From Salinicoccus sediminis (GTDB taxonomy: Bacteria > Bacillota > Bacilli > Staphylococcales > Salinicoccaceae): a DNA stretch of 64,000 bases. Location of the stretch: positions 89,917 to 153,916 of the forward strand of contig NZ_LAYZ01000004.1 in NCBI RefSeq assembly GCF_000986795.1, read 5' to 3'. Position 1 is the first letter of the stretch; each line of letters begins with the position of its first letter. Shown here in pieces: positions 34,223 through 42,197 of the stretch. The notes beneath the pieces are model-generated. The model was not told the DNA's origin and did no database searches. It saw only the letters and a program-made list of their open reading frames with translations. Position numbers and translations under genes: made by a program.

Positions 34223-34924
34223 CTAATATCCGATGAATGTCTCTTTTCTAATGTTCTTTTTCGGTACCCCGGTACCAGTCAGATGCTTGCTTACCGATTC
34301 GACCATGGAATAGGGGCCGGCGATAAGATATTTTTCCACGTCTGCCCCTTCAAGCAGCTCAAGTTCCTTGTGCAGCCCTTCGCTCGACTCTATGAAACGC
34401 ACTTCTGCAATTCCCCTGTCGCTGATGTCCGAAAGCTCCCCGCTGTACGTGAATTTTCCTTCCCCATCAACATACAGGAGAACGGGCGGCGTCTCCACCC
34501 TGATATCCGCATCAGCCAGTTCACTGAGCATCGCATGGAAAGGTGTGATGCCGATTCCACCGGCAATGAAGACCGTCCGCTCCCCGCCATCTGTGTGAAA
34601 AGAGCCTGCGGGACCGCTCATGGTCATCTCCATGCCGGGTTCCAGTTCAAGGAGCGCCTGTTTATAATCACTCGGCCTGTCATCTATCCTGGTCGTCACT
34701 TCAATCACATCTTCCCGCGGGGACGAGGAGATTGTGAAAGGTTTTGTCGGCGGTTTGACTTTCCTGTGGGTAATTGTGAAAAGTCCGTGCTGCCCTGCCT
34801 GCCAGCTCACCCCCTCCGGCTTTTCAAAACTGAAAGTATATACATCCCCTGAAATCTGACGCCTTTCTTTGAAAATCAGTTCTTTCTTTTTAAAAACAGC
34901 TGCTGCATCTTTTAAAAATCCCAT
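34223..34924 (-). CDS. FAD-dependent ferredoxin-reductase-like oxidoreductase
   Basis: A 233-residue FNR-fold protein without an iron-sulfur domain. The FAD-binding segment is KPFTISSSP (RxxS-like), followed by VTTRIDD. The NAD(P) site is MSGPAGSF and FIAGGIGITPFHAML, and the sequence ends in the family-like ETFIGY. It should pass electrons from NAD(P)H to an unidentified acceptor. GAAGGAGGAG precedes the ATG at 34924; the longer reading overlaps the SRPBCC gene and is rejected. It is the third gene of the arsR operon. Confidence 0.87.
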   Translation of the reverse strand: MGFLKDAAAVFKKKELIFKERRQISGDVYTFSFEKPEGVSWQAGQHGLFTITHRKVKPPTKPFTISSSPREDVIEVTTRIDDRPSDYKQALLELEPGMEMTMSGPAGSFHTDGGERTVFIAGGIGITPFHAMLSELADADIRVETPPVLLYVDGEGKFTYSGELSDISDRGIAEVRFIESSEGLHKELELLEGADVEKYLIAGPYSMVESVSKHLTGTGVPKKNIRKETFIGY

Positions 34925-34949
34925 CCGTTTCTCCTCCTTCGGCCTGCCT

Positions 34950-35339
34950 TCACTCCTGGTCCAATATGCGTGCCAGCGTTTCGATTTTATCACTCCAGCC
35001 GTATCTGGCTCCATTGTATGCCATATCCTCTTCCCTGAAGCCCGTATGGTCCAGGTGCAGAACCGTCCATTCTTCATCTTCTGTCAATGTCCATGTGACG
35101 ACCGTATCGAGTGGTCCTCCCACCCATGTATAGGACAATCTGACGGGCGCTTCAACAGCCAGCACCACACTGTCCACGACCAGATTTATTTCTTCGTTGC
35201 GGAACTGGCACTGATGACCGACGATCGGTTTGAAATCATTCGGCATCACCCATTCAGAAAGTATATCCGGATCAGTCAGTGCTTCCCACACTTTCTCCCT
35301 TCTGCTCCTGAATTTAAAATCAAGCGATATTTCCGCCAT
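34950..35339 (-). CDS. SRPBCC/AHSA1 domain protein
   Basis: A 129-residue START/Bet v1-like fold protein. The AHSA1 pattern is clear: FRSRREKVWEALTDPDILSEWVMP near residues 10-33 and a C-terminal amphipathic helix GWSDKIETLARILDQ. Such proteins form a ligand pocket and are very often paired with ArsR regulators. Here the gene starts two bases after the arsR stop. The ligand is unknown. RBS-like GGAGG is present within the end of arsR. Confidence 0.88.
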   Translation of the reverse strand: MAEISLDFKFRSRREKVWEALTDPDILSEWVMPNDFKPIVGHQCQFRNEEINLVVDSVVLAVEAPVRLSYTWVGGPLDTVVTWTLTEDEEWTVLHLDHTGFREEDMAYNGARYGWSDKIETLARILDQE

Positions 35340-35341
35340 CT

Positions 35342-35662
35342 TTATTCCTCCAATAATTTTCTGAGTTTTTCTGCGTTCCCGCTCCAGAATTGTTCATAAT
35401 ATGACAGCCAGTCCCTCACTTCCTTCAGCGGTTCCGGGTTCAGCCTGTACTTCGTCTCCCGCCCTGTGCGCCGTCCTTTGACGAGGTCCGCTTCGCCCAG
35501 TACTTTCAAATGCTTGGAAACGGCAGTCCTGCCCATATCAAAATGCGGTGTGAGTTCATGCAGCGGCATTTCCCGGGTGCGGGACAGTATATGCACAATC
35601 TTTCTCCTGGTCGGATCCGCAATGGCCGTAAAAACATCGCGTTCAACTTCCGGTTCCCCCAT
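35342..35662 (-). CDS. ArsR-family winged-helix repressor
   Basis: A 106-residue ArsR/SmtB-type regulator of the metal-independent kind that accompanies SRPBCC proteins. The DNA-binding helices are MPLHELTPHFDMGRTAVSKHLKVL, followed by the wing LVKGRRTGRETKYRLNP. No cysteine metal site is visible. The ATG at 35662 follows GGAGGGG. A striking palindrome covers its promoter, so it is probably autoregulated and represses the four-gene operon until a ligand, perhaps bound by SRPBCC or itself, is present. Confidence 0.9.
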   Translation of the reverse strand: MGEPEVERDVFTAIADPTRRKIVHILSRTREMPLHELTPHFDMGRTAVSKHLKVLGEADLVKGRRTGRETKYRLNPEPLKEVRDWLSYYEQFWSGNAEKLRKLLEE

Positions 35663-35684
35663 CCTGCCCCTCCTTCTTAGATAA

Positions 35685-35734
35685 GACACCTTTTAGTGTC
35701 TTTAATTATAAGACACTAAAAGGTGTCCGGTCAA
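35685..35734 (-). promoter_or_regulatory. arsR operon promoter embedded in a double palindromic operator
   Basis: Two 18-base arms, GACACCTTTTAGTGTCTT (35685-35702) and AAGACACTAAAAGGTGTC (35710-35727), are perfect inverted repeats. Each half also contains its own GACAC-N6-GTGTC repeat. The minus-strand promoter TTGACC (35734-35729), 18-base spacer, TATAAT (35710-35705) overlaps the right arm and centre. Confidence 0.88.
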
Positions 35735-35809
35735 CAAAAAGCCACTTCTGTATTTCTTTGCTTTATGATTTAATATAGTTAATGAATACCCGGAAATGGA
35801 GATGTGCAA

Positions 35810-36241
35810 ATGACATTTGATGAATATGTGGATAAAATCGATGAAAAATGGCGGGAGAGTTTCATAAGAACGTGGGATGTGATCAGCGAACATCTTCCGG
35901 AGGGGTTCGAGGCGGACATCCAGCATGGTATGCCGGGATTTGTGGTGCCGAAGGACAGATACCCTGAAGGTTATCATGTGGATAACGAACCGCTTCCTTT
36001 CATAGGCGTCGCTTCACAAAAGAGGCATCTCGCCGTCTATCACATGGGGATGTACCGGGATAAGAATCTGTATGACTGGTTCACCCGCGAATACCCCAAT
36101 CATATGACGACCAGGCTGAACATGGGCAAAAGCTGTATCCGGTTTACCAACCCTGATAAAATTCCGTATGGACTGCTGGGTGAGCTGGCCGAAAAGATGA
36201 CGGTCGAAGAGTGGATTGACCTGTATGAATCAAAAAGATAA
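35810..36241 (+). CDS. DUF1801 (YdhG-like) protein
   Basis: A 143-residue DUF1801 protein. Conserved features are the N-terminal YVDKIDEKWRESF, the GMPGFVVPKDRYPEGYH loop and PFIGVASQKRHLAVYHMGMY, and the C-terminal CIRFTNPDKIPYGLLGELAEKM. Homologues are small cytoplasmic proteins of unclear role, some proposed to bind iron. It is divergent from the arsR operon. The ATG at 35810 lies eight bases from GGAG; a GTG two codons earlier is possible. Confidence 0.85.
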   Translation: MTFDEYVDKIDEKWRESFIRTWDVISEHLPEGFEADIQHGMPGFVVPKDRYPEGYHVDNEPLPFIGVASQKRHLAVYHMGMYRDKNLYDWFTREYPNHMTTRLNMGKSCIRFTNPDKIPYGLLGELAEKMTVEEWIDLYESKR

Positions 36242-36273
36242 TATACTAACATTTTCCCCGCCCGTTTTGCATG

Positions 36274-36843
36274 TCAGTTTACATTTGAGTTTTTCGTACG
36301 GCATCCACATGCATCAACATGGTCATTGACCATCCCGATGGCCTGCATGAATGAATAGATGATGACCGGACCTGTAAATTTGAAGCCGCGCTTTTTAAGA
36401 TCTTTGCTCAGGCGCTCAGACAGGCCGGTGGATGCGGGAATATCGGCATCAGTCTTACGTCTGTTCACAACCTGCGTGTAATCGGTGTATCCCCACAGGT
36501 AATCCGCAAAAGTTCCGAACTCCTTCTGAATTTCAAGCACGGCCCGGGCATTCGTCCGCACCGACTCCAGCTTGCCCATATGCCGGATGACACCTTGATC
36601 CATCTTGATATCCCCGAGCTCCTCATCCGTAAGCTTTGCACAGCGCGGAATATCAAAATCGTGGAAGGCTACCCTGTAAGCTTCTCTTTTGTGCAGAACC
36701 ACCCTCCATGACAAGCCCGCCTGTGCCCCTTCCAGCGACAGCATTTCAAATATATACCGGTCATCGCCCGACGGCACACACCACTCCCTGTCATGGTATT
36801 GCTGCATGAGCGGGTCCTCGCCCGCCCACTGGCATCTCTTCAT
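36274..36843 (-). CDS. tag: DNA-3-methyladenine glycosylase I
   Basis: A 189-residue Tag glycosylase that removes 3-methyladenine from alkylated DNA. Hallmarks are the N-terminal RCQWAG, YHDREWC, the FEMLSLEGAQAGLSWRVVL helix-hairpin region, and the C-terminal zinc ligands in NDHVDACGC. With the N-terminal cysteine and histidine these make the zinc snap. GAGGAGG lies before the ATG at 36843. It is monocistronic. Confidence 0.94.
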   Translation of the reverse strand: MKRCQWAGEDPLMQQYHDREWCVPSGDDRYIFEMLSLEGAQAGLSWRVVLHKREAYRVAFHDFDIPRCAKLTDEELGDIKMDQGVIRHMGKLESVRTNARAVLEIQKEFGTFADYLWGYTDYTQVVNRRKTDADIPASTGLSERLSKDLKKRGFKFTGPVIIYSFMQAIGMVNDHVDACGCRTKNSNVN

Positions 36844-36922
36844 CAAAATCCCTCCTCGCAACTTTTCCTCAAAATGGTATCATGGTCATTATGTAAACAT
36901 GTTCCCAAGAAAGGATGACACT

Positions 36923-37648
36923 GTGTCCGCTTTTATATTTTTCATATGCATAGCGCTCATCGCTTCCATACTACAGACGAGTACAGGGTTCGGCTTTTCC
37001 ATAATGGCCACTCCGCTGTTTCTGATGCTGTTTCATCCGCAGGAAGCAATCCAGATAAATATCATCCTGTCCCTCGTCATTTCATTGGCGCTCATCCGTT
37101 CGATCATGGATTCGGTCGACTTCACACTGCTGAAGCGGCTGATAGCAGCAAGCCTCGCCGGCGTCCCTTTCGGCATAGCAATCTATATGTCGATTAACAT
37201 AGAGGCTTTCAAGTTCTCTGTCGGCGTTCTGCTCCTCATGCTCACTCTACTGCTCATTTTGAACTTCAGGATCAGTCAGACGCGGGGTCGGGATAATCTG
37301 GCCGGCGGACTGTCCGGACTGTTCACCACAAGCATCGGCATGCCCGGTCCGCCGATACTGCTCTATTTCACCGGCACCAGCATGGACAAGGACAGGGTGC
37401 GTGCTACGACACTTGCGTTCTACCTGTTCATCTATTCAGTCAGTCTCGTCACACAGATCACTTTTACCGGTACCAGCGTACTGATTTGGAAATCCAGCCT
37501 TTATGCGGCACCCGCTGTGCTCGCGGGCCTTGTCATCGGTCAGTATATCCATAAGTGGGTCGATCAGGATACATTCCGGATTTTCACCTATGTTCTTCTA
37601 AGCGGCACAGGCGTATATCTTCTCATACAGAGTCTGCTGTCACTCTGA
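36923..37648 (+). CDS. TauE/SafE family exporter (second paralogue)
   Basis: A 241-residue eight-helix protein of the TauE/SafE family, divergent from the first one in this window. Repeat motifs are LQTSTGFGFSIMATPLFL in the first half and LFTTSIGMPGPPILLYF in the second. The GTG at 36923 follows AAAGGATG by about eight bases. An ATG eight codons upstream (36899) and a much longer reading across tag are less likely. The substrate is unknown. Confidence 0.87.
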   Translation: MSAFIFFICIALIASILQTSTGFGFSIMATPLFLMLFHPQEAIQINIILSLVISLALIRSIMDSVDFTLLKRLIAASLAGVPFGIAIYMSINIEAFKFSVGVLLLMLTLLLILNFRISQTRGRDNLAGGLSGLFTTSIGMPGPPILLYFTGTSMDKDRVRATTLAFYLFIYSVSLVTQITFTGTSVLIWKSSLYAAPAVLAGLVIGQYIHKWVDQDTFRIFTYVLLSGTGVYLLIQSLLSL

Positions 37649-37655
37649 AGACCAA

Positions 37656-38240
37656 TCAGCTTGAAAATCTGGCTTTGACTTCCTCCAGCACATGCAGGAT
37701 CAGGGCAATGACAATGACACTGGCCACTGTATCGGAAAGATAGTGGGCGCCGAGGTAAATACGGGAAATCATCATTGAAATCACCAGAAAGACCAGGACC
37801 GCCCTCACATAGATATTCCGGCTGAGGCGGAACAGCAGAATGACAAGGACCATGAACGACAGCACATGCATGCTCGGAAAACTGTAACCGTCGAATGCCG
37901 CATGTTCAACATCCGGCCGCGCCCTCTGGAAAGTATATTTCATTGCAGCCCCGATTGCGAGGCTTGCTCCGGCGCCGATCGTATACAGCCAGAAATGAGG
38001 ATCCTTTTTGAAATAATAAATTACAGCCACAATGAGGAATATGACAGCAGCATGGGAGGGCTTGAAGATATAGGAGAGGAAAGACAGATATGCCTCCAGC
38101 CATCCCGCATCCGCAAATCCCCTCAACAACAAATACACCGACCTGTCCAGGGCATCCGTGAAATCCAGTCTGATGCTGATGGCGAGGGTGGTAAACAGCG
38201 CCGCATACAGGGTGATGAAATATATATTACTTTTCTTCAA
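37656..38240 (-). CDS. PAP2 family membrane phosphatase
   Basis: A 194-residue PAP2/acid phosphatase superfamily membrane enzyme. The three catalytic motifs are KYTFQRARP, SFPSMHVLS and SRIYLGAHYLSD, facing the outside between about six helices. Such enzymes dephosphorylate undecaprenyl pyrophosphate, phosphatidylglycerophosphate or phosphatidic acid. Convergent with the TauE gene, with only seven bases between the stop codons. Confidence 0.92.
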   Translation of the reverse strand: MKKSNIYFITLYAALFTTLAISIRLDFTDALDRSVYLLLRGFADAGWLEAYLSFLSYIFKPSHAAVIFLIVAVIYYFKKDPHFWLYTIGAGASLAIGAAMKYTFQRARPDVEHAAFDGYSFPSMHVLSFMVLVILLFRLSRNIYVRAVLVFLVISMMISRIYLGAHYLSDTVASVIVIALILHVLEEVKARFSS

Positions 38241-38344
38241 TGCTATCCTTCCTTATAATCATTATATGCATCACAGTATACCATCTCTCATCAATTGGTT
38301 TTGACATTGCAGGGCTGTGTGTATCGGTCAATCTGTACACTGAA

Positions 38345-38383
38345 ACTATAAAGGCGCCGGAGGACAGTATTCTCCGGCGCCTT
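38345..38383 (-). terminator. Terminator of the 198-aa membrane protein gene
   Basis: A 12-bp GC-rich stem (AAGGCGCCGGAG / CTCCGGCGCCTT) with a nine-base loop and a short T-rich exit on the minus strand. Confidence 0.75.
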
Positions 38384-38398
38384 TAAACTGGCTGCTCA

Positions 38399-38995
38399 TC
38401 ATGCAGCCTTTCTGCTTTTGACGATCTTTTTGTAAGTGTCTATGACATAGTACCCGTAAATGAGTGCGGCAGCCGCTCCGCCAAGGCCCGCAATTGCGTA
38501 GACCGTATAAAGCGATGCATCCGGCTGGAACGCAAAATAAGCCGCGATACAGCTCGATATCAAAGGCAGCGGCGCGATATAGTAATCGAACCTCCGGTTC
38601 ATGATCGGGGCCTGCAGAAGGAAGTGTATCCCCATTACCAGCGTGATGAACGGTACGATGAACATGGCCACTTCAAGTACGAACATAAGTATGACAACAA
38701 TAAGAATTGTAGCGTAAGTGACACCGACGAGAAAGCCGACCGACCGTTCTATGCGTACGACATCAGAAGTCCTGTCATTGCCGGCGGATTTTGAAAGCTC
38801 CCGGTTCTTGAGACTCCCGACCAATATATAGACAGCGCCAATCATCGCCGCTGCAAACAGTATCCACCCGGCTATGCCCCAGGCAAAGCCGAACCAGATT
38901 GAAAATGCCACTATGAACCCCACCATGATGAGAGCATGAGGAGCACTTGCCCTTGCAGCTTCAAAGTCCCAATCCAGTGCGCTGTTTTCCATCAT
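38399..38995 (-). CDS. Hypothetical six-helix membrane protein
   Basis: A 198-residue integral membrane protein that I do not recognise. About six hydrophobic segments are visible, two before and four after a central charged loop of about 30 residues (KNRELSKSAGNDRTSDVVRIE). The C-terminus is basic (KKIVKSRKAA). GGGGAGA precedes tandem ATG codons. It is monocistronic, with an AT-rich upstream region (38996-39219) in which I see several TATA-like hexamers but no clear regulator site. Confidence 0.72.
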   Translation of the reverse strand: MMENSALDWDFEAARASAPHALIMVGFIVAFSIWFGFAWGIAGWILFAAAMIGAVYILVGSLKNRELSKSAGNDRTSDVVRIERSVGFLVGVTYATILIVVILMFVLEVAMFIVPFITLVMGIHFLLQAPIMNRRFDYYIAPLPLISSCIAAYFAFQPDASLYTVYAIAGLGGAAAALIYGYYVIDTYKKIVKSRKAA

Positions 38996-39151
38996 ATTTC
39001 TCCCCTTTGCGGAATCTTTTCCGCCAATTCTATTACTGAATATTCTATATACTCCATAGTAACTATTCTATCTATAGTATTCACATACAGCAATTATTTA
39101 AACAGAATCCGTTAAAATAATTTTTCAATATTTTCATATCCGTTCCCACAT

Positions 39152-39190
39152 AAAAATCCATCCCGGACGAAAATTTCCGGATGGATTTTT
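39152..39190. terminator. Bidirectional terminator-like hairpin
   Basis: AAAAATCCATCCCGGA / TCCGGATGGATTTTT with one bulge, flanked by A and T runs, just after the small lipoprotein gene. Confidence 0.78.
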
Positions 39191-39219
39191 GTCTGCTGTA
39201 TTCCATTCATCCGAAAAAA

Positions 39220-39378
39220 TCAATCACCATTATCCGAACTGCCGTCACTGTCCTGGTAGTTCGTATCGTTGATCGTCTGCTGCTGATCGAATTCCGATTC
39301 GTCATTGTTGTTCATGCCGCATGCGGATAAGACCAGGACCTGGGCCATGACCAACGCAAATATACTCCTCTTTTTCAT
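39220..39378 (-). CDS. Small lipoprotein of unknown function
   Basis: A 52-residue precursor: basic N-terminus, hydrophobic stretch and lipobox VLSAC with lipidated C20. About 32 polar residues rich in Asn, Asp, Gln and Ser follow, with no structure I recognise. The mature peptide would be anchored on the outer face of the membrane. The ATG at 39378 follows AAAGAGG. It is monocistronic. The sequence is low in complexity, and a role cannot be inferred. Confidence 0.7.
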   Translation of the reverse strand: MKKRSIFALVMAQVLVLSACGMNNNDESEFDQQQTINDTNYQDSDGSSDNGD

Positions 39379-39470
39379 CAAATACCTCTTTCTTTCGTGC
39401 ATTAACCGCTGGATTCATTATCTCATTTAATATTGCCTGATGTCATAGATTTAAGCTCAATGTCAAAATG

Positions 39471-39499
39471 AAGAAGACCGTCCATCTGACGGCCTTCTT
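39471..39499 (-). terminator. Terminator of sodC
   Basis: An AAGAAGACCGTC / GACGGCCTTCTT hairpin (one mismatch) followed by a T-rich stretch on the minus strand. Confidence 0.7.
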
Positions 39500-39509
39500 C
39501 GGAATATGC

Positions 39510-40085
39510 CTATTCACCCACTACACCGCATGCGATACGGTCGCCCGCATCACCTGATGGCTGTGACTCATAGTCATCCGCTTCAGAATGGATCATGAGT
39601 GCCGTGCCCTCTTCAGTAAAGAGCGTGTTATCCTGTCCTTCCTCAAGTGTAACCATATCTGCTGTGACTTCAGTATCCACTGTACCGTCTTCACTCACTT
39701 CTATATTTTCCATATCGCCTGCATGCGGTCCATCAGGGTCGTTCATGCCGTGGTTGGCATCTGTCGGATTATAATGGCCGCCCGCCGACTCGAAGTCGGG
39801 GAGTTCACAGGAGCCGGTCTCATGGAAATGGAAGCCGTGTTCGCCCGGCGGGAGGTTTTCACCTTCAAGGGCAATGTTGACCCCGGATTCCCCTTCAGTC
39901 AAAGTTGCTGTGGCCACCTGTTCTTCATTGGTATCCATCAGATCGACAATCACTTCAGAATCACCCGTTTCGCCAAATGACTCTGTTTCTTCTTCGTCTC
40001 CCTGGTACTCTTCGTTGTTTCCACTGCAGGCTGCAAGAACTCCAATCAACGCAATAGTCAGTATCAGGAACATCCAGCGCTTCAT
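39510..40085 (-). CDS. sodC: Cu/Zn superoxide dismutase lipoprotein SodC
   Basis: A 191-residue lipoprotein (lipobox VLAAC, C20) with an acidic linker and a SodC domain. Copper ligands appear in GEHGFHFHETGSC. The zinc loop has SAGGHYNPTDANHG and the aspartate in GPHAGDMENI. A later HSEADD gives the last copper histidine. The C-terminal GDRIACGVVG contains the disulfide cysteine and the active-site arginine. It should dismutate superoxide outside the membrane. Some Bacillus homologues (YojM) have lost copper ligands, but here the histidines look complete. Confidence 0.92.
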   Translation of the reverse strand: MKRWMFLILTIALIGVLAACSGNNEEYQGDEEETESFGETGDSEVIVDLMDTNEEQVATATLTEGESGVNIALEGENLPPGEHGFHFHETGSCELPDFESAGGHYNPTDANHGMNDPDGPHAGDMENIEVSEDGTVDTEVTADMVTLEEGQDNTLFTEEGTALMIHSEADDYESQPSGDAGDRIACGVVGE

Positions 40086-40194
40086 CGAATACCCCTTTCA
40101 ATCGTAGTTAATGTTTTGATTCCCTTTAAATGTAAACGTAAACTTTATTTATCCAGTTGAACGAGGGTAAAAAAATAATCCGCTGATGAAGCTG

Positions 40195-40797
40195 TCATTC
40201 CCCTTCTGCGTGTATCAGATACAGGCACCCTGCCATATACCGTTCCTCTTTGATGATTTTCAGATTGCTGTCTCTTACAAGCTTTTTGATATCCCTTTTC
40301 TGGTGGCAGCCGACAATTTTCAAAACCAGAGGGTCGATCAGTTTTTGAAAGGAGGCCAATAGCCGGCTGCTGCTGAGTCCGTGTTCCATCAGCAGTATCT
40401 TCCCGCCCGTTCTGCACCATTTCTGAAACTGGTCCAGGACAGCCCCGGGATTCTGATATGCACACAGGCTGAGGGACGATACAACCGTGTCGAAGCTGTT
40501 CTCTTCAAATTCGACGCTTTCTGTATCGACCTGTATGAAAGTGGCCTCGAACCGGTAATTCCCTGATGCTGCTTTGGCTGATTCGAGCATCTCAGCGCTG
40601 AAGTCGATGCCTGTCAGCTCGATATCATCCGGGTAGAACGGATAATTCATTCCCACACCGATTGCCGATTCAAGCACTCTGCCCTCCGCCATGGAAAATA
40701 TTTTCTCTCTGTATTCAAATGTCTTATCACTGCTGCGCCTTTTTTCATATGACTTTGCCTGACGGTCAAACTTCCGGATCATTGACTGCTTTGTCAT
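40195..40797 (-). CDS. Class I SAM-dependent methyltransferase
   Basis: A 200-residue methyltransferase of the Methyltransf_11 type. The SAM motif I region is VLESAIGVGMNYPFY (an unusual E-S-A-I-G-V-G form), followed by ELTGIDFSAEML and the motif FDTVVSSLSLCAYQNP. It resembles UbiE/phospholipid-type small-molecule methyltransferases. The ATG at 40797 lies eight bases from GGAG. It is monocistronic. The substrate is unknown. Confidence 0.85.
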   Translation of the reverse strand: MTKQSMIRKFDRQAKSYEKRRSSDKTFEYREKIFSMAEGRVLESAIGVGMNYPFYPDDIELTGIDFSAEMLESAKAASGNYRFEATFIQVDTESVEFEENSFDTVVSSLSLCAYQNPGAVLDQFQKWCRTGGKILLMEHGLSSSRLLASFQKLIDPLVLKIVGCHQKRDIKKLVRDSNLKIIKEERYMAGCLYLIHAEGE

Positions 40798-40969
40798 ATA
40801 TTCCACTCCAATAATTCATTTTCATTTATCAAATCATGCTTTAGATGGTACAGTGTCAGTAAGAAGTAATATTACTCTTCGTTGGATTGAATGTATATCC
40901 GGGAGGTTTTTTATTCCACTTTTATAAAATCGCTTACAAAATAATGATAACATATCGGGAGTGATATTT

Positions 40970-42157
40970 ATGAACAAGAGGACGGAGCTTTCGACAGAGA
41001 CTGTGTGGGCGGGTGAGAAGGACTACCGGGCGCATGGTGCGAGCCAGGTGCCTGTAGTGAACAGTGTTGCTTATGAATACGGGGATCTGGATCACTGGTA
41101 TGATGTTGCCAAAGGCCGGGCGTACGGGCACATATACGGCCGGAATACCAATCCTACCCTGGCATCTTTTGAAGACAAGATCTGCCGCCTGGAGGGCGCA
41201 GAAGCTGCCACGAGTTTTTCCACAGGCATGGCGGCAATCAGCAATACCATGTACACATTTTTACGTCCCGGTGACCGTGTTGTGAGCATCAAGGACACGT
41301 ACGGCGGGACAAACAGGATTTTCAGCGACTTCCTGCCGCATATGAACATCGAAGTGACACTCTGTGAAACAGGGGACCATGAGGCGCTGGAGGAAGAAAT
41401 CAGGAAAAGCTGTAAAGTCGTACACCTGGAGACGCCGACGAACCCCACTCTGAAGATCACCGACCTTGAACGGATTGCGAAGGTTGCAAAAGAAGCGGAT
41501 GCACTGCTTGTTGTGGACAACACTTTCGCCACACCGATACTGCAGAATCCGCTAGAATCAGGCGCCGACCTTGTCATCCACAGTGCAACAAAATTCCTCG
41601 GCGGACATGCGGATGCACTCGGCGGAACACTCTGCGGTGCCAAACACCTGGTGGACCAGGTGTTCCACTACCGTGAAATCAATGGGGCAACAATGGACCC
41701 GAACGGTGCATATCTTATGATCAGGGGGATGAAGACACTGGATCTGAGAGTGCAGAAGCAGTGCGACAATGCTGAGAAGGTTGCCGAATACCTTTCTTCA
41801 CATCCGGCGGTCTCCAAAGTTTTCTACCCCGGCCTTGCCGATCATCCGAACCATGATATTGCCAAAAGACAGATGAGGCGTTACGGCGGCGTGCTCAGCT
41901 TCGCACTTGCCGGCGGCATGGAGGCTGTCAAAAAAGTGCTCCCGCGCCTTGAATTCGCCAACCGTGCAGCCAATCTCGGTGCTGTAGAAACGACAGTCGG
42001 ACCGGCAAATACCACGAGTCACGTGGAGTCGACACCCGAGGAGCTCGATGCCCTCGGCATCCCCGAGAGTCTCGTGAGATATTCAGCAGGGATCGAATCT
42101 TTCGAAGATCTTAAAAATGATCTGGAAAATGCCCTGGCAATTCTGGAAGAATCATAG
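40970..42157 (+). CDS. Cys/Met metabolism PLP-dependent enzyme (cystathionine gamma-synthase/lyase-like)
   Basis: A 395-residue fold-type I trans-sulfuration family enzyme. The PLP lysine is K208 (HSATKFLGGH), the PLP aspartate is D183 (VVDNTFATP), the phosphate-binding tyrosine and arginine are in YGRNTNP, and the stacking tyrosine is Y111. The Cys found after this tyrosine in methionine gamma-lyases is absent (YGGT), favouring a gamma-synthase/lyase-like reaction. GGGAG lies before the ATG. A hydrolase gene follows 40 bases downstream as an apparent operon. No SAM riboswitch precedes it. Confidence 0.88.
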   Translation: MNKRTELSTETVWAGEKDYRAHGASQVPVVNSVAYEYGDLDHWYDVAKGRAYGHIYGRNTNPTLASFEDKICRLEGAEAATSFSTGMAAISNTMYTFLRPGDRVVSIKDTYGGTNRIFSDFLPHMNIEVTLCETGDHEALEEEIRKSCKVVHLETPTNPTLKITDLERIAKVAKEADALLVVDNTFATPILQNPLESGADLVIHSATKFLGGHADALGGTLCGAKHLVDQVFHYREINGATMDPNGAYLMIRGMKTLDLRVQKQCDNAEKVAEYLSSHPAVSKVFYPGLADHPNHDIAKRQMRRYGGVLSFALAGGMEAVKKVLPRLEFANRAANLGAVETTVGPANTTSHVESTPEELDALGIPESLVRYSAGIESFEDLKNDLENALAILEES

Positions 42158-42197
42158 GCATGCTTCATTCGAACATACAGGGAAAAGGGGAGATGTG

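Noticed and set aside
40798..40969. SAM (S-box) or T-box riboswitch upstream of the PLP gene
   Set aside because: None of the conserved S-box or T-box sequence blocks is present in this region.
40970..42157. Methionine gamma-lyase
   Set aside because: The diagnostic cysteine after the active-site tyrosine is replaced (YGGT), so a lyase/synthase label is kept general.
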